From Okapia johnstoni (lineage: Eukaryota; Chordata; Mammalia; Artiodactyla; Giraffidae), in NCBI GenBank assembly GCA_024291935.2, contig CM044320.1, positions 36,936,001-37,000,000 of the forward strand: DNA of 64,000 nt, in the 5' to 3' direction. The position numbers and the translations under genes are program-made. This document shows positions 10,216 through 64,000 of the stretch, in pieces (within the stretch, counting starts at the first letter, position 1; every line of letters begins with the position of its first letter). The notes beneath the pieces were generated by a model that saw only the letters and a program-made list of their open reading frames with translations, ran no database searches and was not told the origin of the DNA.

Positions 10216-12150
10216 CAATTCTAGCACGCTAACCTAAGTCACCTCTCTGCCCAGAATGTGTCAGAAGCAAGGCCTTTGGAAAAGGTAACAAGAACAAAAC
10301 CCTAGATTGGATCATTCTATGGTTTCTCATCATTGAAACAGTAAACACCTGGTGTGAAACAGGTTCTGGATATGTCCCATAATAGACTCTCCATGTTCCA
10401 AGGGTAGCCACACCACTGTGGACAAACTTTAGCTGCAGGCAAACAAATTTCTGGTCTACCCAGGTCACCCAGAACCATCTTAAACCCTTTCCATGGGTTT
10501 CTAAATGCTGCCTGCAGTTCTCCCTTACCTCCTCAAGGACTCAGTCACGTATTAAAAGGGAGTGTGCCTTGGCTGAATACTGAACACAGTGTTTGATAAC
10601 GGGAGTGGGGCACTTATTTCATTAGTTTCTTCCTCAAGAGAAAAAGGGAAGCAACACTACTGGCTAAAGCCCAAGACCCTCAGATGACACAAGGGTCCTG
10701 AGAGGCCATGACTTTGCTTCTCAGTCACAACTGGGAGTAAAACCTGGAGCTCTGCTAAGGCAATTTCACTGCTAAGAACGTGCAAATGTCTAAATTACTT
10801 ACAAGACCAACCGTAACATGAAGACTTAAGGTAACGTGCTAACACTGTATTTAACTTCCTTAAAAAACACCAAATTGGAAAGTTACTCACAACGTTTGGT
10901 CTTCCAAACTGTTGCCTCTTGTTTTGCTTCCATTTTGCCAGTCTGTGCAGTACTGGCTTTTACCTTCCTGGGCCAGCAGTATTACATTTTCACCCCTGCT
11001 TACAAAGGAACATACAGCTGGCCCTGAAACACCCAGAAAGGGTTCATTCTTTCACTCTTCTTCTGGTATTTGCATTATCATGGTCAACAAATACTTTCAC
11101 AAAAACATTCCAAGCCACACAGAGTCCTCCTCCTTCTTAGACATTCTTTCCATTTCCTGAGGGGGGATGGGCACTGGAAGAGGGGAGGCGGGTGATTGGA
11201 ACCGAACAAAGACAGTGTTTGTGGTTATTCTTGAGAGGTAAGGGACCACTGCAGGGTTGAGGTGGCCAAATTGAAAGTACAGAATCAAACTGCTGTTGGC
11301 AGTTTTTAAGACTATAAGGCCAACACTCCGAAATTCACATCTCCCCAAAGTACCTCAAATAACAAGAATAAAAATGTCAAGGATGAAGTCAGTCTAGGCT
11401 CATCTTCCCAAAGTGTAAAGAAGTTAATAAAACCCCACATTTCACACACTTCTCAGGGCTCTGTGTGCTCTCTTCAGTCCAGCCAAGCTCCTGGGGTCCA
11501 GTATTTACAATATTTGAATTACATCTTTATCTTGTGCTGATGAAAAATTTTTCCAAAAGACTGGAAGAATGGCTCAATTCAAATTATGAAACCATCTGAA
11601 ACTTAAAAGATGTAAATGAGGGCTACTCTCCCCTACAGTACTTAAACTGTTTACATTCACAATATAAAGGGCAAGACACCAGGAGGGCTGGTGAGTACAT
11701 AACAATGCTTTCTTGATTCCTTTGTGGTACCTGGAGGAAAATAAAAAGCCCCAGTGGGTTGTACTATATTTACATGTTTACTGGCTTCTTCCTGACTAGC
11801 ACCACTCTCCCCACTACCCAACTCCCAATACTTTTAAGCTACTGATTTTAAGTTACAGGAGTATTCAATCTAAGAAAAGTATCTTACTAGAGTAATAGAA
11901 TTTCTTAAAGAGAGCATATTTACACACATCTAACACATGAAAATACTCTATTTTATACTAAATTCCAGGTTCAAATGAACTACAATACAGCATTTTGCCT
12001 TGTCTGCAGTGTGAGAACTGTTCACATTGGGGGACACGCTGTGCCGCCCCTGCAGTGACTCAGTGCCTTGTCAGACAAGTCCAAATCCGTCCCCATTGTT
12101 GGGGAAGGTTCAGGAACAAGGGTTCTGGACTGAGTTTCTAGCTAATTGGG

Positions 12151-55992
<43,842 letters not shown>

Positions 55993-56124
55993 CTGAAAGA
56001 ATAGAAGGGGGTAGGTTAAAACAAACAATCAAACGAAAAGATAAAATGTGATCTCACCTGTCTTTAAAATAGAAAGGATGTATGGTTGAAAACTAAAGAC
56101 CAGCAATACTTATTTTTCAATAGA

Positions 56125-56560
56125 TTCTTTTTAAACAAGTATATACCAGCTTTATTGAGATGTAATTTAGATACCAGATACTGGCTCAGTTGCTCAGTCG
56201 TGGCCAGCTCTTTGCAACCCCATGGACTATAGCCCTCCAGGCTCCCCGACAATGGAATTTTCAAAGCAAGAATATTGAAGTGGGCTGCCATTTCCTTCTC
56301 CACGAGATACCAAATAATTCACCCATTTAAAGTATCCAACTCAGTGGTTTTTAGCATATTCATAGAGATGTGCAACCCTCACCACAATCAATGCTTCTTT
56401 CAAACTGAGGTTAAAAAATGTACAGTGTCTGTAACGATTCTCTCCTTTCCCCCTATCTGCCCAACAGAGCCCCAAGCCTGGATAGAGACCACCCCAGCCC
56501 TTTCCTTTATCATATCCATGTATTAATAGATTCGTTCTTGATTTCCCTCATGACTACCAA
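56125..56560 (-). mobile_element. L1 3'UTR, antisense, interrupted by a SINE
   Basis: CCAGCTTTATTGAGATGTAA on the left and CCAACTCAGTGGTTTTTAGC on the right are adjacent parts of an L1 3' region. The antisense Bov-tA fragment 56175-56302 separates them. Confidence 0.8.
56175..56302 (-). mobile_element. Bov-tA fragment, antisense
   Basis: TGCTCAGTCGTGGCCAGCTC to CATTTCCTTCTCC, 3' half only. AGATACCA flanks it on both sides (56168-56175 and 56303-56310), a likely TSD. Confidence 0.88.
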
Positions 56561-57582
56561 CAATCACTGAACCTGCTGTCCTTTATCAAGTTCCCCCATT
56601 TCTCTTCAAGACTGTTACCAAACCTTCCCCTTTATCCTCACAAGTGCCTCTGCTCACCTTGACGACCCAGCCTTGCCTCCCTCCCGCTGCTCTCTACGTC
56701 ACTGATACACATATACAGACCCACCCCCCACGCATCTTTCTTCTAATCCCAAAGTGTAATATATACTGGCCACAGCTCGAAACTTTCTTCCACCAGGATC
56801 CCTGACCAGTCCTCTCTTGCCTACTCCAATCTTCTACATTAGAAATCTCGTGTGCCATATCTCCAATTTTTTTTCTCTCAAATGAGTATTGCCCTTCAGC
56901 CTACAAGTATGCTGGTCTCTCTGACACTACATTTCCATCTGTTTCTTTGTTCTTTCATGTAAACATTCTTAAGAAAAGTTTACATGTAAGGCCTCTGCTT
57001 AATTATCTTTGGATCTTTTGTTCATCTTAAATCAGCTTCTTTCCCTGAAAATGATCTTGATGAAGCCATTTATAGCCCTAACTGCCAATCCAATGGCTGT
57101 AATTCGATTCTTAGCTTACTTACACTTTCTGCTGATCCTTCTCTCTACCTTAAATCTCCAGTTATCTTCAAATACCTCAGTGATCCCAATAGTGTAAGAT
57201 CTCTCACCTTTGAGCCTTGGAAGATGAAGTTTTCTTCCAACTTCTATCCATCTCTCAGACAGCTTTAGATGCTACATAGAAAGTGTTCTATAATTCCTCC
57301 AAATTTAAATTAGCTATCCCTCTCATATTCTCCAATTACAGCATTTATCACAGTGTTTTATAATAACTTAACTCTATTTTCTATACAATCCTCTCTGCTA
57401 TAAATGCTTGAAGGGTCGATGTCATGTCTGTAAGCCATTTATCTGCAGAGTCAACTACATCACCTACTTCTTTTATAAATACACCCTAAATAAATGTAAT
57501 CAGAGACACAGTCTACTATTTAGGTTTACAGATGTTCATCACAGCATACATGCAATAATGAATTCTGAGTTTCCTTTATTCT
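56561..57582. other. Old repeat-like sequence, no gene
   Basis: C/T-rich older interspersed-repeat-like DNA, for example AAATGATCTTGATGAAGCCA and ATGGCTGTAATTCGATTCTT. Family not assigned. ORF 57009-57197 has no gene-like homology. Confidence 0.4.
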
Positions 57583-57597
57583 AAGACTCACATTTTG

Positions 57598-57835
57598 AGT
57601 GAGTTAGTCACTCACACTTGGGGCTTCCCCAATGGCTCAGTGGATAAAGAATCTGCCTGTAATGCAGGAAACACAGGAGACGAGGGTTTAATTCCTGGGT
57701 TGGGAAGATACCTTGGAGAAACGAATGGCAACCCACTCCAATATTCTTGCCTGGAGAATCCCATGGACAAAGGAGCCTGGCAGGCTACAGTTCAAAAGGC
57801 AGCAGAGCTGGATGTGACTGAGTGACTACATACAC
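57598..57835 (+). mobile_element. Bov-tA SINE with 15-bp TSD
   Basis: Head GGCTTCCCCAATGGCTCAGT and end GAGTGACTACATACAC. AAGACTCACATTTTG occurs at 57583-57597 and 57836-57850. A few extra bases (57598-57618) precede the SINE head. Confidence 0.93.
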
Positions 57836-57978
57836 AAGACTCACATTTTGGCTTTTAAATGTTTCTGAAACTAGGATGAATCTTCTACATCATATACAAA
57901 TTTAAAGTATAATTTTTCCAAAAAGCTTTTGAATTAATAGCCGATCTTACAACCAACAGTTACTCAGAATCAAGTAAA

Positions 57979-58540
57979 CATGTTCAGTTCAGTTGCTCAG
58001 TTGTGTACGACTCTTTGTGACCCCATGAACTGCAGCACGCCAGGCTTCCCTGTCCATCAGCTCCTGGAGGTTGCTCAAATTCATGTCCATCGAGTCGGTG
58101 ATGCTATCCAACCATTTCATCCTCTGTCGTCCCCTTCTCCTCCCGCCTTCAATCTTTCCCAGCATCACGGTCTTTTCAAATGAGTCAGTTCTTTGTTTGC
58201 ATCAGGTGGCCAAACTATTGGAGTTTCAGCTTCAGCATCAGCCCTTCCAATAAATATTCAGGCCTGATTTCCTTTAGGATTGACTGGTTGGATCACCTTG
58301 CAGTCCAAAAGACTCTCAAGAGTCTTCTCTAACACCACAGTTCAAAAGCATCAATTCTTTGGTGCTCCGCTTTCTTTACCGTCCAACTCTCATATCCATA
58401 CATGACTACCAGAAAAACCACATCTTTGACTAGACGGGGTCTTTGTCGGCCAAGTGATGTCTCTGCTTTTTAATATGCTGTCTAGGTTGGCCATAACTTT
58501 TCTTCCAAGGAGCAAGCGTCTCTTAATTTCATGGCTCAAT
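57979..58540 (-). mobile_element. BovB fragment, antisense
   Basis: Starts at the TTCAG-type 3' tail and covers the RT C-terminal region (CAGGTGGCCAAACTATTGGA, CTCTGCTTTTTAATATGCTG). Frame broken. Confidence 0.92.
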
Positions 58541-58622
58541 GCAACCTAAATGTTCAACAGTAGGGGGTGATATAGTGAAAGATCATATAGTCATTTAAAA
58601 AATTAAGTGACCAGGAATATCA

Positions 58623-58840
58623 GTGGGGCTTCCAGGGTGGCTCAGATGGTGAAGAATCTGCTTCCAATGCAGGAGACCTGGGTTTGATTCCTGGGTAGGG
58701 AAGATCCCCTAGAGAAGGGAATGGCTACCCACCCCAGTATTCTTGCCCAGAAAATGCCACTGACAGAGGAGCCTGGTGGTCTACTGTCCATGGGGTCGCA
58801 AAGAGTTGGACACGACTGAGTGACTAAAACGTTCACTTTC
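58623..58840 (+). mobile_element. Bov-tA SINE with TSD
   Basis: GGCTTCCAGGGTGGCTCAGA head, GACTGAGTGACTAAAACGTT end. AGGAATATCA at 58613-58622 and 58841-58850. Confidence 0.95.
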
Positions 58841-59017
58841 AGGAATATCAATATGGGATGGTGGTCATGATACAATAGTGAATTAAAAAGCTGGATACAA
58901 TGCTGTGTAAGTGATTTTTAATTAACAAAATAAGTATGGACATGCACACATATCAGGATCCATGCAATGGAAGGGCATAAGACCAAAAGTTAACATTTCA
59001 TGGTGATGGCATTATAG

Positions 59018-59174
59018 GTGGTTTTTTTATTTTCGATTAATTTTTAATTGAAGTATAGCTAATATACAATGTAAGTTTCAGTATACAACAAAGTATTCAC
59101 AATTTTTTAAAGTTATATCTCATTTATAGTTAAAGTATTGGCTGCATTTCTTGTGCTGTACGATATATCCTTGT
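59018..59174 (-). mobile_element. L1 3' end, antisense, left part of a BovB-split element
   Basis: TTTTTAATTGAAGTATAGCT and GGCTGCATTTCTTGTGCTGT are L1 3' terminal sequences. The element is interrupted by BovB and resumes at 61228. Confidence 0.85.
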
Positions 59175-61227
59175 TGTTCTTGTTGTTCAGTTGCTCAGTA
59201 GCGTCTGACTCTTTGAGACTCCACGGACTGTAGCCCACCAGGCTTCCCTGTCCTTCTCTATCTCCTGGAGTTTGCTCAAATTCATGTCATTGAGTCAGTG
59301 GTGCCATCCAACCATCTTGTCCTCTGTCGTCCCCTTCTTCTCCTACCTTCAATCTTTCCCAGCATCAAGGTCTGCTCTAATGAGTCAGCTCTTTGCATGA
59401 GGAAGCCAGAGTACTGGCCCTTCAGCTTTAGCATCAGTCGTTTCAATGAATATTCAGGGTTGATTTCCTTTAGGATTGACTGGTTTGATCTCCCTGCTGT
59501 CCAAGGGACTCTCAAGAATTTCCTCCACAATTTGAAGGCATCAATTCTTCAGCACTCAACCTTTTTTACTGTCCAACTCTTACATCCATAAATGACTACT
59601 GGAAAAACTGTAGCGTTGACTATACAAGACTTTGTAGGCAAAGTAATGTCTCTGCTTTTTAATATACTGTCTAGGTTTGTCACTGCTTTTCTTCCAAGGA
59701 GCAAGTATCCTTTAACTTCATGGCTTCAGTTACCATCTGCAGTGATTTTGGAGTCCAAGAAAATAAAATCTGTCACTGTTTCCATTGTTTCCCCATCTAT
59801 TTGCCATGAAGTGATGGAACTGGATGCCATGATCTTTTGTTTTTTTGAATGTTGAGTTTTAAGCCAGCTTTTTTACTCTCTTTCACCTTCATCAAGAGGC
59901 TCTTTAGTTCCTCTTCGCTTTCTGCCATAAGGGTGGTGTCATCTGCATATATGAGGTTATTGATATTTCTCGTGGAAATCTTGATTCCAGCTTGTGCTTC
60001 ATCCAGTCAGGCATTTCACATGATGTACTCTGCATATAAGTTAAATAAGCAGGGTGATAATATACAGCCTTGACGTATTCCTTCCCCAATCTGGAACCAG
60101 TCCATTGAAGATGGTCTGGTATTCTCATATCTTGAAGAATTTTCCACAGTTTGTTCTGATCTATATAGTCAAAGACTTCAGTGTAGTCAACGAAGCATAT
60201 ATTTTTCTGAAATTCTCTAGCTTTTTCTATGATCCAATGGATGTTGGCAATATGATCTCTGGTTCCTCTACCTTTTGTAAATCCAGCTTGTACATCTGGA
60301 AGTTCACATACTGCTGAAGCCTAGCTTGAAGGATTTTTAGCATTACTTTGCTAGCATGTAAAATTGTGCGGTAAAATTTTGAATTCAATTGTGTGGTACA
60401 ATTTTGAGTACAATCATGTGGTAATTTGAATGTTCTTTGGCATTACCCTTCTTTGGGACTGAAATGAAAACTGATCTTTTCCAGTCTTGTGGCCACTGCT
60501 GTTTTCCAAATTTGCTGGCATATTGCTGGCACTTTCACAGCATCATCTTTTAGGATTTGAAATAGCTCAGCTGAAATTCCATTATCTTCACTAGCTTTGT
60601 TCATAGTGATACTTCCTAAGGCCCACTTGACTTCACACTCCAGGATGTCTGGCTCTGTGTGAGTGATCACACCATCGTGGTTTTCTGGGTCAAGAAGATC
60701 TTTTTTGTACAGTTCTTCTGTGTATCCTTGCCATCTCTTCTTAATGTATTCTCCTTCTGTTAGGTCCATACCATTTCTGTCCTTTATTGTGCCTATCTTT
60801 GCATGAAATGTTCTCTTAGTATCTCTAATTTTCTTGAAAAGATCTCTAGTCTTTCCCACTCTGTTGTTTTCCTCTATTTCTTTGCATTGTTCACTTACAA
60901 AGGCATTCTTACCTCTCCTTGCTATTCTCTGGAACTCTGCATTCAGATGGGTATATCTTTCCTTTTCTCACTTGCCTTTGCTTCTCTTCTTTTCTCAGCT
61001 ATTCGGAAGGCCTCCTCAGACAACCACTTTGCCTTTTGGCATTTCTTTTTCTTGGGGATGGTTTTGATCACTGCCTCCTGTACAATGTTACAAATTTCTG
61101 TCCATAGGTCTTCAGGCACTCTATCAGATCTAATCCCTTGAATCTATTTGTCATTTCCACTGTATAATTATAAGGGATTTGATTTGGGTCATACCTGAAT
61201 GGCCGAGTGGTTTTCCCTACATTCTTC
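59175..61227 (-). mobile_element. BovB LINE, about 2.05 kb, inserted in L1 with 11-bp TSD
   Basis: TATATCCTTGT occurs at 59164-59174 and 61228-61238, a perfect target-site duplication. The minus strand runs from an endonuclease/RT boundary region (CEVKWALGSITMNKASEDNG, an open 138-codon piece at 60859-60443) through RT to a tail built of ACAAC/AAGAAC units. Many stops and frameshifts; inactive. It is the longest BovB copy in the window and 5'-truncated. Confidence 0.93.
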
Positions 61228-62625
61228 TATATCCTTGTAGTATGTTTATTTCATACATAGTAGTTTGTACTTCTTAATCTCCTACCCCTATCTTGTCTCT
61301 CCTTCCCCTTCTCTCCTCCCCACTGATAATCTCTAGTTTGTTCTCTGTATCTGTGAATCTGTTTCTGTTTTATGTTCACTAATTTGTCTTACTTTTTAGA
61401 TTCCACATATAAGTGGTATCATACAGTATTTGTCTTTCTCTGACTTATTTCTTGTACTTATTTCAAGTCCATCCATGTTGTTGCAGATGGCAAAATTTCA
61501 TTCTTTTTTTATGGCTGAGCATTACTCCACTGTATATATGTACAGATATCACATCTTCTCTATTCATTCATCTATTGAAGGACACTGAGGTTGCTTCCAT
61601 ATCTTAGCAATTATAAATAATGCTTCTATGAACACTGGGGTGTATGCATCTTTTCGAATTAGCCTTTTCTGTTTTTTTTCAGATAAATACCCAGAAATAG
61701 AACTACTATAAAATATGGCAATAGAATTATAAAATAGCTTTTAGTTTTTAGAGAAACACCCATACTGTTTTCCATAGTGACCTCCCTGATTTACATTCCC
61801 ACCAACAGTGTACAAGGGTTCTCTTTTCTCCATTTACTCACCAACATTTGTTATTTGTGGTCTTTTTGATGATAGCCATTTTGACAAGTGTGAGGTGATA
61901 TTTGGGGCTTCCCTGGTAGCCCAGCTCATGAAGAATCCACGTGCAATGCAGGAGACCCCGGCAGGAGATCCTGGTTTGATTCCTGCATTGAGAAGATACT
62001 TTGGAGAAGGGCTAGGGTACCTACTCCAGTATTCTTGGGCTTCCCTGCTGGCTCAGACGGTAAAGAATCCGCCTGTAGCACAGGAGACCTGGGTTGGGAG
62101 GAAGCCCTGGAGAGAGGGATGGCAACCCACTCCAGTATTCTTGCCTGGAGAATTCCCATGGACAGAGGAGCCTGGTGGGCTGCAGTCCATGGGCTCACAA
62201 GAGTTGGACACAACTGAGTGACGTACACATGAGGTGTTATTTCACTGTGGTTTTAACTTATACTTCTCTGATGATTAATGATGTTGAGCATCTTTTCCTG
62301 TGCCTGTTGGCCATTTGTGTATGTCTTCTTTGCAAAAATTTCTATCCAGACTTCCTGCTCATTTTTAATTGGGTTGTTTGTTTTTTGATCTTGAGTTGGA
62401 TGAGCCATTTATTTATGCTGGATATTAATCCCTTATCAGTCATATCATTTGCAAATGTTTTCTCCCATTCAGTAGGTCTTTTGGTTTTCTTGATGGCTCC
62501 CTTTGCTATGCAAAAAATTTTAAGTTTAATTAGGTCTCATTTATTTATTTTTGTTTTTATTTCCTTTAGGAGACAGATCCAAAAACATACTGCTACAATT
62601 TATATCAAATAGTGTTCTATGTTTT
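61228..62625 (-). mobile_element. L1, antisense, right part, interrupted by SINEs
   Basis: Continues the L1 begun at 59018: TAGATTCCACATATAAGTGG, TGGCTGAGCATTACTCCACT, then CTTATCAGTCATATCATTTG near 62430. Split at 61903-62231 by Bov-tA sequence. Confidence 0.88.
61903..62231 (+). mobile_element. Bov-tA SINE, tandem incomplete plus complete copy
   Basis: A first head-to-middle copy (61903-62034) stops after CTCCAGTATTCTTG and is followed immediately by a second complete copy starting GGCTTCCCTGCTGGCTCAGA. GAGGTGATATTT before and GAGGTGTTATTT after look like a single TSD, so both may have arrived together. Confidence 0.88.
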
Positions 62626-63039
62626 CTTCATATATCAAATTATTTTAAAAGACTTCTCAGCTCTTGATTTATCATGCCCATGACTGCATTCATTGCACTA
62701 TTCTACAACTATTTACTCTTGATCTATCCCTGAGAGCACAGAGCTACATACAAGAAGTGAATTTATACTTTTGCTATCCAGTAAGTCACACTGCATGACC
62801 GACAACTGATGATTTAAAATGTATTATTAATATAGTATCCAATTTGCAAAAAGCTTAAAATCAGAGTGCTGCTTCTTTTGTTGCTCTTTAAATAATTTAT
62901 GCATGCCTTTGGTTTCAAACTGATGAATCATCTCATTTCAGTCTGCTATTTAGAGGAACGCTGAATAATTATGATAAAAATGGTAGCAAAGTAAAGTAGC
63001 CCCTCTTAAAATAGTTTTTTGTTTTTTTTAAAAGAATAG
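62626..63039. other. Intron sequence, nothing recognised
   Basis: AT-rich. No gene or repeat family recognised. Confidence 0.4.
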
Positions 63040-63665
63040 GTTTATATTGAGAAAAAAATGCAAAGAGCTAGTGACAGATATTTGAAGTAGAATCCTTGGA
63101 AATGTCCCTAAAGCAAAAGATCAATGTAAGACTGTATAAGACTGTAAAAAGGATATTGAAAAGGAAGATTCAGAAAAAAAAAGCATACCAAGACACTGAA
63201 AAAGATTCTCTGCTTGATCAAACTTTAGTCAGACCCCTGGACCTTCTCTCAGACCCCTGGACCTTCTCACAAGCCTATCTGTGCATTTCTTTATAAAATC
63301 CAGTTTTAGTAAGAAACTTGCTAAGTCAGCTTAGCAGAAACCATTTTCCCTCTCATTATATGATCATTCTGGACATCCAATCAAGTTCTGAATTCTCTAC
63401 CATCCCCCAGGTGATGTCTAATCACTCAGGTCTGTCTTCAGCAAGAATCCTATTAGGTCAGCTCACTCAGAATCCCCCTTTACTCTTGATGTTCCCTCTT
63501 GGTAACTTCCTACTCACTGATCTCCACTCTGCTCCTTGGTGATAAATTCCCATGTCCATGCAGTATTCAGAAAAGCCTCTAATCTCCCTCTCCACTGCAA
63601 GACCCCACTGCAGTGGTCTCTATACCTTAAATAAAGGTACCCTCTTCAACAAGTGTCATGAAATT
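63040..63665 (+). repeat. Possible old LTR-like repeat
   Basis: The right end has a TTAAATAAAGGTACCCTCTT polyadenylation-like signal followed by CAACAAG, as seen in many mammalian LTRs, and an overall C/T-rich body. No terminal TG/CA pair or internal retroviral gene seen. A 20-bp unit (TCAGACCCCTGGACCTTCTC) is tandemly duplicated at 63229-63268. Confidence 0.35.
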
Positions 63666-63869
63666 TTTTTTTAAGAACTTGGAAGCAAAATATAAATACT
63701 AGCTGATGAATTTATGTAATAAATAAAAAGGAAGAATAAAATATAAGTAACACAATATATAAAGACCTGGAGGCCTTGGAAACAGCCCTGTAGCAAAAAA
63801 AAAATCTTGTCATGTATGATAGTAAAATTTGCTCAGATTAAAAAATTAGGGTTACCAGAATTGAAAGAG

Positions 63870-64000
63870 ATGTGTGTACCCCATTGTTCATCGCAGCACT
63901 GTTTACAATAGCCAGGACATGGAAGCAACCTAGATGTCCATCGGCAGACGAATGGATAAGGAAGCTGTGGTACATATACACAATGGAATATTACTCAGCC
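63870..64000 (+). mobile_element. L1 3' region, sense, cut by window edge
   Basis: CCCCATTGTTCATCGCAGCA, AAGCAACCTAGATGTCCATC and ACAATGGAATATTACTCAGC form a well-preserved L1 3' region. It is the reverse complement of sequence around 61440-61640. Confidence 0.9.

Larger units (their letters stand above)
7415..12150 (-). other. DENND5B: Presumed long 3'UTR of DENND5B and downstream flank
   Basis: About 4.7 kb directly downstream of the stop is largely free of recent repeats, apart from a CHR-type SINE (9806-9916) and a MIR-like stretch near 10085-10215. It has no credible ORF. Minus-strand AATAAA signals (TTTATT on the plus strand) occur at several places, including near 9459, 9383, 9303, 8741, 8674, 8262, 7559 and 7463. 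I cannot choose the used poly(A) site from sequence alone. Extent is inferred from unique-sequence character and from DENND5B being known for a long 3'UTR. Two pieces of it (8413-8672 and 11705-11873) are duplicated in the last intron. Confidence 0.5.

Noticed and set aside
60443..60859. 138-codon minus-strand ORF as a gene
   Set aside because: Matches the BovB polyprotein between endonuclease and RT (motif ALGSITMNKASEDNG); part of the 59175-61227 element.

Overview
This is nuclear DNA of a ruminant artiodactyl. The window is full of ruminant-lineage retroelements: Bov-tA/BOV-A2 (ART2A-type) SINEs, long antisense BovB (RTE) LINE fragments, CHR-type tRNA-derived SINEs, ruminant L1 3' ends and a mariner MITE. 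Older mammal-wide MIR, L2 and L1 copies lie beneath them. There is no operon structure, phage, CRISPR array or plasmid feature. Cattle, buffalo, sheep, goat and deer cannot be told apart by eye.

The one real protein-coding gene runs on the minus strand. I reassembled 14 consecutive coding exons between 55992 and 12151. Every boundary is AG/GT and every split codon closes, giving one continuous 603-residue C-terminal half of a DENND5-family protein (RUN1 - PLAT - RUN2 - stop). The segment joining exons 48591-48669 and 40800-40881, and the C-terminus, fit DENND5B better than DENND5A as I remember them. The N-terminal DENN module must lie beyond 64000. The stretch 12150 down to about 7415 is mostly unique and is the likely long 3'UTR.

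Layout: 1-7414 is downstream flank built of repeats (BovB, L1, a NDUFA3 retropseudogene, a composite poly(T)-headed retro-insertion, SINEs, a (TG)n tract). 7415-12150 is the presumed 3'UTR. 12151-16706 is the RUN2 exons. 18802-21630 is the PLAT exons. 26883-29732 is RUN1/PLAT-linker exons. 29733-40799 is an 11-kb intron carrying a decayed G6PD retrocopy. 40800-55992 is the RUN1 exons. 55993-64000 is intron dominated by BovB, L1 and SINEs.

Most notable observations: (1) a two-part duplication in the last intron (12401-12826) joins two distant 3'UTR segments in circularly permuted order with a 3-base microhomology, as expected from a DNA circle or serial template switching. (2) A 1.5-kb insertion (4697-6192) with one 14-bp target-site duplication (TSD) and a poly(A)/AATAAA end carries BovB, a truncated SINE and about 600 bases of unrelated sequence, so it looks like a retrocopy of a chimeric transcript. 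(3) An intronic inverted SINE pair is enclosed by a single TSD. I found no evidence of an unknown multi-gene system; this is a host-gene locus shaped by retrotransposition.
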